Assembly (NCBI GenBank): GCA_963678275.1
Contig: OY782765.1
Location: 248,001 to 312,000, forward strand
Source: G963677445 sp963678275
GTDB taxonomy: Bacteria > Bacteroidota > Ignavibacteria > Ignavibacteriales > Melioribacteraceae
Reading direction: 5' to 3'
Length of the DNA stretch: 64,000 nucleotides
The translations under genes were made by a program, and so were the position numbers. Positions within the stretch are counted from its first letter, which is position 1, and the number at the start of each line of letters is the position of its first letter. Below, piece by piece: positions 25,828-35,929 of this stretch. Below the pieces are notes generated by a model. The model worked only from the letters and a program-made list of their open reading frames with translations, was not told where the DNA came from and searched no databases.

Positions 25828-27237
25828 ATGAGACTCATTTTAATATGCTCAATAATTTTTGTGCTGCAGCCTTATAGATCGGATGCCCGGTATAATACAG
25901 ACCCTTTTGGGAATTGGATGGAAATTTCACAAGGATACCTGTTGACCGGCAAATGTGAAAGTATCGACTATACTGCCAGCCTCTTTTTTGCCGATTCATC
26001 CTATTCGGTCGTAGCGGAACAGGCTGATAAAATAACCGGGGAAAATTTTGAAAATCTGATTGGGAAAATGCATCAGAGTCAAATATTTGACGCGTCCGCT
26101 TTCGCGTTTAATTTGCTGGTATCTTTACAGTGGCACCTGAAGTTTCTCTATAATTCAATGCCCCCTGTAGAACGAATCAACTATATGATACGTCATACTA
26201 CATTAAACAATGACCTTTCCGAACTAAAAACATATATTCTTATGAGTACACTAAATTACTATTCAGTTAAAAATGATTCAGCATGGTGGCAGTATCCTCT
26301 CTTTATGATAGAGCGGGTCAGTCTGGATAGTGATGTTTTTAATGATAAGAAAAAAAGGAGAGAGCCCGATGGCATTACCGTTCATCCTTCGGAAATTATA
26401 AAAAGCCTGTATGAATGCGCCCGGTTCAGAAAAGGATCGGATAAAGAATTTGGGGACTTTCTTGAGGAAAAGATAAAAACAGCGGGAAGTTATAACCCCA
26501 CATTCAGGGAAAAAGAAATTATTGTAAGCCTTGATCAGTTTGGCGGAGGTAAACCGGAAAGTGATAAATCGGAGTTATACGAGATATATAACAAGGCATT
26601 TATCAGCTCTTTTCCAAGTGAGGCGATCATTCTTTATTCCCGGTGTCTGAAAATTGATTCACTTTTTGTCCCTGCCCTCATTAACAGGGGAATAATGTAT
26701 TATAATCAGCAGAATTTTGAGGAAGCGAAGAAGGACCTGGATAAAGCATTCTCACTTGAAAAAAATCCGGTGGCGGTTGTATACCTGGGTCTGGTATGCA
26801 TGAAAGAACTGCGATATAAAGATGCGGTTCAGTATTTTAACGCCGCTGCAAGACTGGATGGAAAGATGCCGGAAATTTATGTTAACAGGGGTATCTGTCA
26901 CCAGAGGATGGGCAATTATTCAGAAGCTGCCGCTGATTATTCAAAAGTTATTGATTCAGATGCTGAAAATGTAACAGCTTTGATAAACAGGGCGATATGT
27001 TTTTCAGAGCTGAATCGCGCTTCGGAGGCTGAAAGTGATTATAAAAAGATTCTTAAGATTGACCATAACAATGCGAAAACGTTATATAACCTGGGGTGTT
27101 TATACTGGAAAACCAAAAATTGGAAGGGTGTGATAAACAACTGGAAAAAATATATCCAATTAACCGGGTCAGATAAAAATTTGGAAAAGAAAATAAATTA
27201 TGCGATAAATAGATACAGGAAGTCGGTGGACAAATGA
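25828..27237 (+). CDS. TPR-repeat exported protein
   Basis: 469 residues with an N-terminal signal peptide (LILICSIIFVLQPYRSDA) and GGGAAG upstream of the ATG. The first about 240 residues match nothing I recognise. From about 245 to 460 there are roughly six tetratricopeptide units, with the A8-G-Y pattern visible in VPALINRGIMYYNQQNFEEA, EIYVNRGICHQRMGNYSEAA and KTLYNLGCLYWKTKNWKGV. TPRs mediate protein binding. It overlaps the first permease gene by ATGA, so it may assist that transporter pair. Confidence 0.85.
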   Translation: MRLILICSIIFVLQPYRSDARYNTDPFGNWMEISQGYLLTGKCESIDYTASLFFADSSYSVVAEQADKITGENFENLIGKMHQSQIFDASAFAFNLLVSLQWHLKFLYNSMPPVERINYMIRHTTLNNDLSELKTYILMSTLNYYSVKNDSAWWQYPLFMIERVSLDSDVFNDKKKRREPDGITVHPSEIIKSLYECARFRKGSDKEFGDFLEEKIKTAGSYNPTFREKEIIVSLDQFGGGKPESDKSELYEIYNKAFISSFPSEAIILYSRCLKIDSLFVPALINRGIMYYNQQNFEEAKKDLDKAFSLEKNPVAVVYLGLVCMKELRYKDAVQYFNAAARLDGKMPEIYVNRGICHQRMGNYSEAAADYSKVIDSDAENVTALINRAICFSELNRASEAESDYKKILKIDHNNAKTLYNLGCLYWKTKNWKGVINNWKKYIQLTGSDKNLEKKINYAINRYRKSVDK

Positions 27238-29615
27238 TAACAAACTATATTAAAATAGCATTCAGGAATCTCCTGCGGTTCCGATTTTATTCATTTATAA
27301 ATATCGCGGGACTCGCGCTGGGCATTTCCGCGAGCGTTATTATCGGTCTTTACGTTTTTGAGGACCTTACATTTGACAGTTGTTTCCCTGATAGTGATAA
27401 AGTATACCGATTATTGACCGTAGAGAAATCGGGGAAAGGGGAAATGATATATTCGATAATGCCCGGTCCTCTGGCGGCGGGGCTTCCCGATGCCGTACCG
27501 GAGATTATCGCGGGCACAAGGACTTTTTCGTTCGGCAATGTGCGACTCGGTATTCCCGGAAAGGAGGATGACGCGGAAACCATCAGAGGCAGATCATTTG
27601 TAACCGATACAGATTTCTGGGAAACCTTCGGAGTAAAAATAATTGAGGGAGGGGAAGATAACCCTCTCGACGCTCCGGAAGGTTTTTATATTACCAGGGA
27701 ACTTGGGGAAAGGTTATTCGGTGAAGAAAATCCTGTTGGTAAAAGTATCATTGTAAGAGGTTTCGAAAGTCCCTACATTGCCGGAATTGTGGAAACCCTT
27801 CCCACTAATAATCATCTCAGTTTTGATCTTCTTATTCCGCTGAAACCGGAAAGGAACCCTGTATGGTGGGATAACTGGGAAAACCTGATGCTATCGGGAT
27901 ATATAAAAGTTGATCGCGATGTGGATGTCGCTCAACTGGAAAGCAAGATAAATGACTGGGCGAGGCCGCAGGGATTGCCCGATCTCTACACAATAAGACT
28001 TCAACCCCTTGATGATGTACACCTGGGATCAGCCGATCATCAATATGATTATATGAACCGTGGAAGCAATGACAGGAATGTTGTATATACTCTTGCCGCC
28101 ATTGCCATAATGATTCTCCTTGTAGCGTCGATAAATTTTATCAATCTTGCCAGCGCGCGGGCTTCACACAGGGCAAAGGAAACCGGTTTAAGAAAAGTGG
28201 TTGGCTCGGGCAGAGGAAATATTATTGCCCAGTATCTCGGTGAATCGACCTTTCTGACAATCATTTCATTTGTTTTCGCGATGATAATAGTCGCTGCGGT
28301 TTCACCTTATATAACAGGTTTGCTCGGAAGAAATCTGATGCTCGATCTCCTGTTTAGCTGGCAGGCGATATTATCATTATTTCTCGCGGCGGTTTTTCTC
28401 GGGGCGCTTTCTGGTATTTATCCCGCGTTGATAATTTCTGGTTTCAAACCGGTGATGGTGCTGAAGGGAGATTTTCACACGAGCAGGGCAGGTATTCTTA
28501 TAAGGCGTTTTCTGGTTATTTTCCAGTTTGCTATTACAATCTCACTCTTTATAGGGGTGTTACTGGTCCATATCCAGGTGGAATATCTGCAGGAAGTTGA
28601 TATGGGGTATAGCAGAGATAATGTTATGATTACCGGTATGCCGCGTGAAGTTGCCCAGGTTTTTATCGACAGGGCGTCAGGTGTGGCAGGGGTGGAACAC
28701 ATAGGAAGGACAACCTCTCTGCCCGGTACAATTTTTACCCGTATTGAGGTGATTCCGCAGGGTTTTGACCGGCAGAATAGTTTTATGTTTCCCTGGATTA
28801 TTGTGGATGATAAATTCGCCGAAACCATGAAAATAAAAACCTCGATCGGGCGTGACTTTTCAGTAGATTTTCCTTCCGATACTGTTGACGCCTGTATTAT
28901 AAATGAAACCGCGTTCAAACTTACAGGTTGGGATGATCCGATTGGAAAAAGAATAGAAATGATAGATGTAAATGGAAACCCGGTTATGCTGAATGTTATT
29001 GGTGTCTATAAGGATTTCCATTTTTCAAGCCCCCGGCAGGAAATGGAGCCGATGTTTTTTACATACCAGGAACAGGCAAATTTAAACCTCCTTATAAAAA
29101 TCGGCGGCTCCGATACAGAAAGCATTACAGCGAAACTTGAAAAAATATACAGTGAAATTGATCCTGAAAATAATTTTAATTTTATTTTTATGGAGGATTT
29201 TTACAACAGACAGTTTAATAATGAGAGAGATTTTGCCGCAAATATTGGTTACTTTTCACTCTTTGCCATTATAATCGCTCTACTTGGACTTGTAGGGCTT
29301 GTTTCATTTGGTGTTGAGCAGCGAAGAAAAGAAATAGCGATAAGGAAAGTTATTGGCTGCAGTGAAGGGAAAATTATTATGCTTCTTTCATACGACTTTC
29401 TTAAATGGGTTGTTGTAGCTAATCTGCTTGCCTGGCCTTTTTCTTATTTCGCGATGGGCATCTGGTCATCCGAGTTTGTTTACCAGGCGCCCTTGAAGCT
29501 CTGGCCATATCTTGTTTCAGGTATTTCGGCCCTCGTCATCGCGTTCCTTACAATTTCTGTACAGTCAATAAGAGCTGCCAGGGCAAATCCGGTTAAATCA
29601 ATAAGGTATGAATAA
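27234..29615 (+). CDS. MacB/FtsX-type ABC transporter permease
   Basis: 793 residues with the characteristic start MITNYIKIAFRNLLRFRFYS, then a transmembrane helix (SFINIAGLALGISASVIIGL). A MacB_PCD periplasmic domain and an FtsX segment (ILLVASINFINLASARASHR) follow. Then come a second periplasmic domain and a final FtsX unit (ALLGLVGLVSFGVEQRRKEI, AIRKVIG). This double-FtsX layout is typical of Bacteroidetes permeases that export peptides, lipoproteins or drugs, or serve in mechanotransmission. No ATPase gene is adjacent, so the partner must be encoded elsewhere. Confidence 0.92.
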   Translation: MITNYIKIAFRNLLRFRFYSFINIAGLALGISASVIIGLYVFEDLTFDSCFPDSDKVYRLLTVEKSGKGEMIYSIMPGPLAAGLPDAVPEIIAGTRTFSFGNVRLGIPGKEDDAETIRGRSFVTDTDFWETFGVKIIEGGEDNPLDAPEGFYITRELGERLFGEENPVGKSIIVRGFESPYIAGIVETLPTNNHLSFDLLIPLKPERNPVWWDNWENLMLSGYIKVDRDVDVAQLESKINDWARPQGLPDLYTIRLQPLDDVHLGSADHQYDYMNRGSNDRNVVYTLAAIAIMILLVASINFINLASARASHRAKETGLRKVVGSGRGNIIAQYLGESTFLTIISFVFAMIIVAAVSPYITGLLGRNLMLDLLFSWQAILSLFLAAVFLGALSGIYPALIISGFKPVMVLKGDFHTSRAGILIRRFLVIFQFAITISLFIGVLLVHIQVEYLQEVDMGYSRDNVMITGMPREVAQVFIDRASGVAGVEHIGRTTSLPGTIFTRIEVIPQGFDRQNSFMFPWIIVDDKFAETMKIKTSIGRDFSVDFPSDTVDACIINETAFKLTGWDDPIGKRIEMIDVNGNPVMLNVIGVYKDFHFSSPRQEMEPMFFTYQEQANLNLLIKIGGSDTESITAKLEKIYSEIDPENNFNFIFMEDFYNRQFNNERDFAANIGYFSLFAIIIALLGLVGLVSFGVEQRRKEIAIRKVIGCSEGKIIMLLSYDFLKWVVVANLLAWPFSYFAMGIWSSEFVYQAPLKLWPYLVSGISALVIAFLTISVQSIRAARANPVKSIRYE

Positions 29616-29631
29616 TTTGAACAGGTGAAAA

Positions 29632-31980
29632 ATGTTACTCGTTCATTTAAAAATTACTTTAAGAAATTTATTCAGGAACAAAGGATTTACTTTCATAAAC
29701 ATCAGCGGACTCGCGGCGGGATTTGCCGCCGCGATCCTGATTATTTTATGGATAAGTGATGAGTTAAGTTTTAATACTTTTCATGAAAATTATGATGATA
29801 TTTACCGGGTAACAGTTAAAAGTCCGGAATGGCCCGGTTATACAGGTGTGGTGCCCCCTTTCGCGCTCGCTCCTATTCTTCATGACAAGTATCCCGAAAT
29901 AAAAGAGTTTACAAGGATCCAGAGAAGAAGCACATATGAAACATGTGTGTTCAGTTATGAAGATAAAAGATACCGTGAAGAGGGAGTATATCTTGTGGAT
30001 AAAGGATTCTTCAGAATTTTTACATTTGAATTTGTCCACGGCGATCCTGAAACATGCATTGATGATCTGAATTCTATTGTGATGACCGAAAGCGCAGCGA
30101 AAAAATATTTTGGCGACAAGTATCCCGTCGGGAAAGTATTACATTTTAACGGCGAATATGAGATGAAAGTCAGCGGTGTTATCAAAGATATTCCGGCCAA
30201 TTCGGAGGTCCGGTTCGATATTGCCGGCCCGATTGAACTTCTCGGCACGGAGAAACTGAACAGTTGGTCGTGGGAAAGTTATTCATATATTCTTGCCGCG
30301 CCGGGAACAGATATAGTCGGGTTAAATGAACAGGTAAAAGAAGTCATAAATGAAAATCAGCCGGAAAACGGGCTTGATATGAAAGTAAATCTTTTTCCAT
30401 TCGCCGATCAGCATCTTCATATAGGGACGGGAGATATTACATACGTTTATATTTTCGGCATTGTCGCTTTTTTCATCTTACTGGTTGCCTGTATTAATTA
30501 TATGAATCTTTCCACCGCTAAATATGCCAAAAGATCAAGGGAGGTAGGGGTGAGGAAAGTATTCGGAGCCAACAGGAAAGAACTAATATTTCAGTTCCTG
30601 CGGGAGTCATTAACCCTTTCGTTTATTTCATTTTTCTTTGCTGTGGCTATTGTTGAGTTTGTTCTGCCCTGGTTTAATGAGTGGACCGGTAAATCTCTCT
30701 CATTTCTGGGGAGCGGTAATATATCCATATTGTTGTTTATTTTTCTTGTTGCCATACTTACCGGATTAACAGCCGGAATCTACCCCGCCTTTTTTCTCTC
30801 CTCTTTCAGACCGGCGCATGTGCTTAAAGAGAAACTATTTTCCGGTAAATCGGGAGCGGGATTCAGACGGACACTTGTTGTCGGGCAGTTTGCCGTTTCA
30901 ATTATTCTGATAATAAGCACGATAACCGTTCTGCGACAATTTAATTTTATGATGAATAAGGATTTGGGGTTTGATAAAGAGAATGTAATTTATGTTCCGA
31001 TGAATGATCAATTGAGAGATTCATTCGAATCATTCAGATATGAGCTGACAAAAGACTCACACATTGAATCAGTAATGGGAGCATCCAGTTTCCCGACTTT
31101 GATAGGAAACACCAATGCTGTTAATTGGGAAGGAAAAGAAGATGATGAAACTGTTCTGACCAAATTTGTGGTTGGTGATGCTGATTATTTAAGGACTTTG
31201 AAAATAAATATAGTTGAAGGGAGAGATTTCAGCAGGGAACGTAAAAATGATGAGATGAATTTTGTTATAAACAGAAAAGCGGCTGATTTGATGAAACTGG
31301 AAAATCCTGTCGGCGCTCAGCTCGATTTTATGCATCTTAATGGTCAGGTAATAGGAATTATGGATGGTTTTCATAACAGGCCGCTCGAATCGGAAATTAA
31401 TCCCCTGGTATTAATAATTCACCCTCACCACAGGGAATATTTTTGGAAATATTGTTTTATCAGAGTGGCTCCCGGTGATATAAATGAATCGGTTGGAGTG
31501 GTTAAAAACAGTTTTAATAAATTTGCTCCGGAATATCCCTTTGAGTGGAAATATATGGATGAAACAGTCCAGTCATCATATTCTTATCTGAATCAGTTCG
31601 CCGATATTATTACCTATTTTTCATTTCTCTCCATATTTATCTCTTGCCTTGGCCTGTTCGGACTTGCCTCATTCATAGCAGAACAGAGAACAAGGGAAAT
31701 AGGTATCAGGAAGACCCTGGGAAGTCCGGTATCAGGTATAATTATTCTGCTATCAAAAGAATTTACCAGGTGGGTTCTGATATCGAATATTGTCGCGTGG
31801 CCGGTCGCCTGGTATCTTATGGACCTTTTTCTGAATGACTTTGCTTATAAAACAGAGATCAGTCTGCTCTACTTTTTTATCAGCGGATTTATCGCGCTTT
31901 TTATCGCCATTATCACTGTAAGCAGTCAATCACTTAAAGCGGCATTGATAAATCCATCAGACGCGTTGAGATATGAGTAG
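29632..31980 (+). CDS. MacB/FtsX-type ABC transporter permease
   Basis: 782 residues, paralogous in layout to the preceding permease. It starts LKITLRNLFRNKGFTFINIS, has a MacB_PCD domain, an FtsX block (LLVACINYMNLSTAKYAKRS, REVGVRKVFGA), a second periplasmic domain and a last FtsX block (FGLASFIAEQRTREIGIRKT). It lies 16 bp after the first permease, in one operon with the TPR gene. The pair may form a heterodimer, or two transporters sharing one ATPase. Substrate unknown. Confidence 0.92.
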   Translation: MLLVHLKITLRNLFRNKGFTFINISGLAAGFAAAILIILWISDELSFNTFHENYDDIYRVTVKSPEWPGYTGVVPPFALAPILHDKYPEIKEFTRIQRRSTYETCVFSYEDKRYREEGVYLVDKGFFRIFTFEFVHGDPETCIDDLNSIVMTESAAKKYFGDKYPVGKVLHFNGEYEMKVSGVIKDIPANSEVRFDIAGPIELLGTEKLNSWSWESYSYILAAPGTDIVGLNEQVKEVINENQPENGLDMKVNLFPFADQHLHIGTGDITYVYIFGIVAFFILLVACINYMNLSTAKYAKRSREVGVRKVFGANRKELIFQFLRESLTLSFISFFFAVAIVEFVLPWFNEWTGKSLSFLGSGNISILLFIFLVAILTGLTAGIYPAFFLSSFRPAHVLKEKLFSGKSGAGFRRTLVVGQFAVSIILIISTITVLRQFNFMMNKDLGFDKENVIYVPMNDQLRDSFESFRYELTKDSHIESVMGASSFPTLIGNTNAVNWEGKEDDETVLTKFVVGDADYLRTLKINIVEGRDFSRERKNDEMNFVINRKAADLMKLENPVGAQLDFMHLNGQVIGIMDGFHNRPLESEINPLVLIIHPHHREYFWKYCFIRVAPGDINESVGVVKNSFNKFAPEYPFEWKYMDETVQSSYSYLNQFADIITYFSFLSIFISCLGLFGLASFIAEQRTREIGIRKTLGSPVSGIIILLSKEFTRWVLISNIVAWPVAWYLMDLFLNDFAYKTEISLLYFFISGFIALFIAIITVSSQSLKAALINPSDALRYE

Positions 31981-32051
31981 ACTGTAAAGAGTTTTATTCA
32001 TTTCGCAGCTCTTTCGAATCTGTTTTGGGCAGTGCGAGGGTATACCCGGTA

Positions 32052-32777
32052 TCAGAAACCGGAATTGCTTAGCTTGAGGGCTTTCAGAACTTCATTTTTA
32101 TAATTTCTTCCGATGGTGAATTGTCTGTTTCCGGTTTCAATCATGCTGTGTGAAACAGTTTTTATGGCAGAACGGGCTATGATTGTTGAACGGTGTATTC
32201 GGAGGAATTTTTCTTCCGGAAGAATTTCCCCGAAATGATTCATGGTTGATTTTGTTATGATTTTACATTCTTTGCAGACTACCTTTACGTAATCTTTCAG
32301 CGATTCAAGATAGAGAATATCCCGGAGAAAAACTTTAACGGCCTTTTTGTTTTCTTTGATATAAATATATTCCTGTTCCGGCCCGGGTAATTGCTCAGTT
32401 ATTTTGGTCTGAACAGGAGAACTGTAAATTTTGTAGTATTTATTTATTGCCCTTAGAAATCTTTCAAATGATACAGGTTTTAAAAGATAATCGAGCGCCT
32501 CAAGCTCAAATCCTTCGAGGGCATATTCTCTGTAGGCTGTTGTAAAAATAATGGCCGGAGGATTCGCGAGTGTCCTTATAAAGTCGATTCCTGAAAGTTC
32601 AGGCATCTCTATATCGAGGAAGATTAAATCAGGTGTATCTGATCTTATCTTTTCGAACGCAATTATGGGATTGGTGAATTTGCCTGTTAATTCAAGATCA
32701 TTCATTTTGTTTATATAGGACTCTATTACTTCGATAGCGAGAGGTTCATCATCAATAATCACGCATTTTGTTTTCAT
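32052..32777 (-). CDS. LytTR-family response regulator
   Basis: 241 residues. The receiver has VIIDDEPLAIEVI, Asp55 in LIFLDIEMPELSG, IIFTTAYREYA and LDYLLKPVSFERFL. The C-terminal LytTR domain has ILYLESLKDYVKVVCKECK, FLRIHRSTIIA and ISTIGRNYK-like ends (here FTIGRNYKNEVLKAL). Its start overlaps the upstream kinase stop by one base (TAATG). This is the second LytS/LytTR pair in the window. Confidence 0.94.
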   Translation of the reverse strand: MKTKCVIIDDEPLAIEVIESYINKMNDLELTGKFTNPIIAFEKIRSDTPDLIFLDIEMPELSGIDFIRTLANPPAIIFTTAYREYALEGFELEALDYLLKPVSFERFLRAINKYYKIYSSPVQTKITEQLPGPEQEYIYIKENKKAVKVFLRDILYLESLKDYVKVVCKECKIITKSTMNHFGEILPEEKFLRIHRSTIIARSAIKTVSHSMIETGNRQFTIGRNYKNEVLKALKLSNSGF

Positions 32778-33883
32778 TACTGCATGTTCCGTAATTCAAT
32801 TAAAAGAATGGTTTTATATGAGCCGTTTTTGTTCCCGGATTGAAGTTGATGATTTTCAGGGTAAATCAGCTCCAGCCTTTTTTTTATATTATCGAGGCCT
32901 ATTCCATGTCCCCTGCGTTCTGATTTTTTTACCGGTTTTTCGGGCACACTGTTTTCGATCTCAAATAAAATTGAGTTTCGTTCAGCCTTAAGGTTAATAT
33001 TAATAAAAGCGCCGGAAGAGGATGAAGAAACCCCATGCTTAAAACTGTTTTCAACAAATGGAAAAAGAAGAAGAGGCGCTATCTGGTATTTTTCCGGTTC
33101 ACCAGAAATATTGAATTGAATTTCGGCCTTTTTATCATAACGAAGCAGCTCAAGAGAAATATAATTTATAATGAGTTTAACCTCTTTTTCCAACGCGATA
33201 TAATCTGTGTTGCATTCGTAAAGCATGTAGTCTAATAGTTCGGAAAGTTTCATTACAACTTCCGGAGCCTTTTCCGACTGTTTAAGGGTGAGAGCGTAAA
33301 GATTATTGAGTGTATTAAAAAGGAAGTGAGGGTGCACCTGCGATTTAAGGAAATTAAGCTCGGCTTCAAATTTTTCTTTTGTCAGGAGCTGGTTTGTTTT
33401 CTGGGTGTTATACCAGTGTTTTAGAATTTTAACAGTCGACGCAAAAAAAACAACAACAAAAATTCCGATAAGCCTCAGAAAAACATCAAGCGAAGTTGAA
33501 TTAAATTCACCCCCTTTTATAGCGGCTTCCTGCAAAAAGGGGGCGGGACGGACAATAAGAAAGAGGGAGAGAATAATTTCAAAATAGGCTGCCGCGAGCA
33601 CTACATAATATCCGGCAATAAAAGTATCGAGGTATTTTTTTTTAAGCAGGTACCTCGGAATGATGAAATACAGGGTGAAATAAGTGGATGCTACATAAAT
33701 GGGTAAAGTATAAACCAGGTGTATAAAAGTAACAACATAATTCCCGCTCATCCTTCCATAGACGAAAGTATAAAAGACTATGATCACCAGCCAGAATAAT
33801 ATATGCAGCATTATTCTGGCTGGTTTTCCGAACAATGTCGAGAGTTTCTGTTTCAAGTATTGAAAATTCTCATTTTTATTCAA
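32777..33883 (-). CDS. LytS/YehU-type sensor histidine kinase
   Basis: 368 residues. Four membrane helices lie at about residues 25-45, 50-75, 88-112 and 135-155. A short coiled coil then leads into KSQVHPHFLFNTLNNLYALT with His186. The ATPase region has PFVENSFKHGVSS and GHGIGLDNIKKRLELIY. The protein has no extracytoplasmic sensor domain, as usual in this family. It is translationally coupled to the LytTR regulator that follows, and transcribed convergently with the permease operon. Confidence 0.94.
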   Translation of the reverse strand: MNKNENFQYLKQKLSTLFGKPARIMLHILFWLVIIVFYTFVYGRMSGNYVVTFIHLVYTLPIYVASTYFTLYFIIPRYLLKKKYLDTFIAGYYVVLAAAYFEIILSLFLIVRPAPFLQEAAIKGGEFNSTSLDVFLRLIGIFVVVFFASTVKILKHWYNTQKTNQLLTKEKFEAELNFLKSQVHPHFLFNTLNNLYALTLKQSEKAPEVVMKLSELLDYMLYECNTDYIALEKEVKLIINYISLELLRYDKKAEIQFNISGEPEKYQIAPLLLFPFVENSFKHGVSSSSSGAFININLKAERNSILFEIENSVPEKPVKKSERRGHGIGLDNIKKRLELIYPENHQLQSGNKNGSYKTILLIELRNMQ

Positions 33884-34087
33884 AAAAAAGATAAAAAATG
33901 TAATAAAAGCAATTATTATCGACAGAAAACAAATAAGCGTAGCCTAAATACGTTTTTCTTATGATAAATGCAATATATCATCAGATGCGCGCTTTCCCTC
34001 CTGACTTGGTAAACACCGGTCTAATAAAAAAATTCTCCGTAACAAAAATCATTTTATTTGAGGCGTCAACAAATAAAAGGTGATAAT

Positions 34088-35524
34088 ATGCCGCGTAAAA
34101 TTATATCTGTACTTATTATGATTCTTTTTTCTTCGTGGAGCGGATGCTCGCCCGAACATAAAACCGGGGGAAAGATTGAAGGTTTCTGGGGAAATGTAAT
34201 TGATGATGATTTCGGAGTGCAAAAATTTGTCTACGCTATCAGCAGGGATGAAGATAATAATCTGGCCGGGGTCGTGCATTCATGGCATAATGATGTAAAA
34301 TTTCCTCCAATGGTTTTAGGTGAGATAACACTTGACGGAGATGAAGTTTCGATCGTGTCGAATATTGAAATGGAAATAATACTAAAAGGGGAAATTGATT
34401 CCGGGGCAGGGCTCTTGAAAGGAGAGCTTGAGTATCCCGATGGAAGTTCAAGGCCAATGGAGCTTGAGAAATATACTCCTGATTATATATCACAATATTT
34501 TCCGGGATTATCCGAAGAAACTGAAAATCACTATAAGAAACCGGGTGTTATTGACGATGGAATAATCGTCGGGGATATCCTGGAATACGGGTATTCGCTC
34601 AAGGAAATAGAAGAGGTAATCGGCTTTGTAAAAAATGGAGATTTGGGAGATATTCACAGCTTTCTGGTGATGAAAGAGGGGAAGTTAATAGTTGAAAAAT
34701 ATTTCCGGGGTTTCTGGTATGATGATCTTCACCCGATGCATTCTGTTACTAAAAGTGTGACATCACTTTTAACCGGAATATGTTTCGACAGAGGATATCT
34801 GAATTCCACGGAACAAAAAGTCGCATCATTTTTCCCGGAGAATGAAGGAGCATTCGGGAAAGGATGGGAGGATGTTAATCTTTATCATCTTCTTACTATG
34901 ACCGCGGGAGTTGATTGGAGTGACGGCCTGGATCAGACAATTCATGAATCGGGAAAAATAATTATCGATGAAACTCTCAGCAGGGATATTATTCACACCC
35001 CGGGTGAAAAATTCGAATATAAAAATCCCAATGTTGATCTTTTTGCCGGCATCATCAAAAAAGCCTCCGGTGAACATGCCGATCAAATAGCTGAAAAATA
35101 TCTTTTTGAACCACTCGGAATTAACAAATACAGGTGGGATTATGGCAGACAGAATGGTTATCCCCTCATGGATGGCTCGCTTGCTATCACACCGCGTGAT
35201 ATGATTAAAATGGGTTTGCTCATTCTCAATAAAGGGGAGTATAAAGGCAGCAGAGTTATCAGCGGGGAATGGATAAAGGAAATGGTCAAAGACCGGATGG
35301 ATGTTGATGAATATTTTCGATATGGTTTTTTATGGTGGAAAAACAAGAGGAATAAAGAGAGGGATTATGAGGCTGTTTTTGCCAACGGACTTGGCAGCCA
35401 GCTTATAATTATAGTCCCCGAAAGTCAGGTTGTTATTGTCACCACCGGGGAAAATTACGATATAAGAAAACATATTGAATGTCTTGAACAGATAAACCAA
35501 AAAATTATACCATTATTTAACTAA
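34088..35524 (+). CDS. Serine beta-lactamase-like hydrolase lipoprotein
   Basis: Start placed at 34088 (MPRKIISV) after AAAGGTGATAAT; 478 residues. A lipoprotein signal ends FSSWSGC with Cys20 lipidated. A small beta-rich domain (about 25-130) precedes a class C/esterase-type beta-lactamase fold. The nucleophile motif is Ser219-Val-Thr-Lys222 (HSVTKSVTSLLTG). The Tyr-x-Asn element is YKNPN. The third motif is NGLGSQ in place of the usual HxG or KTG. Such proteins act as D-aminopeptidases, esterases or transpeptidase-like hydrolases; the substrate is not predictable. Confidence 0.9.
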   Translation: MPRKIISVLIMILFSSWSGCSPEHKTGGKIEGFWGNVIDDDFGVQKFVYAISRDEDNNLAGVVHSWHNDVKFPPMVLGEITLDGDEVSIVSNIEMEIILKGEIDSGAGLLKGELEYPDGSSRPMELEKYTPDYISQYFPGLSEETENHYKKPGVIDDGIIVGDILEYGYSLKEIEEVIGFVKNGDLGDIHSFLVMKEGKLIVEKYFRGFWYDDLHPMHSVTKSVTSLLTGICFDRGYLNSTEQKVASFFPENEGAFGKGWEDVNLYHLLTMTAGVDWSDGLDQTIHESGKIIIDETLSRDIIHTPGEKFEYKNPNVDLFAGIIKKASGEHADQIAEKYLFEPLGINKYRWDYGRQNGYPLMDGSLAITPRDMIKMGLLILNKGEYKGSRVISGEWIKEMVKDRMDVDEYFRYGFLWWKNKRNKERDYEAVFANGLGSQLIIIVPESQVVIVTTGENYDIRKHIECLEQINQKIIPLFN

Positions 35525-35538
35525 CACAGGAGGCTAAT

Positions 35539-35904
35539 ATGCCTGCAATATTAACAGAAGGTGGTCCTTTCGGGATACTTCAGTTACTCGTAACCATTTT
35601 ACTCGCGGTAATAGTTGTAAGAAATTTTATTCTTTTTTTCACAAAGAATGAGGTTGATAATGATACTCTCTCCAGAGCTTTACAGAATATGCTGATGATG
35701 GGTTTTCTCTGCCTGATAACAGGACTTCTCGGAACTTTTATGGGAGTATATAACGCTTCAGGAGCAATAAGTAAAGCGTCCGCGATTAATGCGGCAATTG
35801 TATGGGGAGGAATTCATGTGGCTCTAAGTACAACTGTATGGGGAATTATGGTTATGTTTCTCGATATCATATTCTGGTTTATCCTTCGGCTTAAAATAAA
35901 ATAA
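35539..35904 (+). CDS. Short ExbB/MotA-like membrane protein
   Basis: 121 residues with a good AGGAGG site (ACAGGAGGCTAAT). Three hydrophobic segments lie at about 12-32, 50-72 and 88-115. The segment MGFLCLITGLLGTFMGVYNA and the later INAAIVWGGIHVALSTTVWG match the conserved helix pair of the TolQ/ExbB/MotA family. The cytoplasmic domains and the first helix are absent, so it is much shorter than ExbB (about 240). No ExbD-like partner is near. It follows the hydrolase gene by 14 bp and is probably co-transcribed. Confidence 0.75.
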   Translation: MPAILTEGGPFGILQLLVTILLAVIVVRNFILFFTKNEVDNDTLSRALQNMLMMGFLCLITGLLGTFMGVYNASGAISKASAINAAIVWGGIHVALSTTVWGIMVMFLDIIFWFILRLKIK

Positions 35905-35929
35905 TTAGTCGATTTAGAAGCAAACCACC

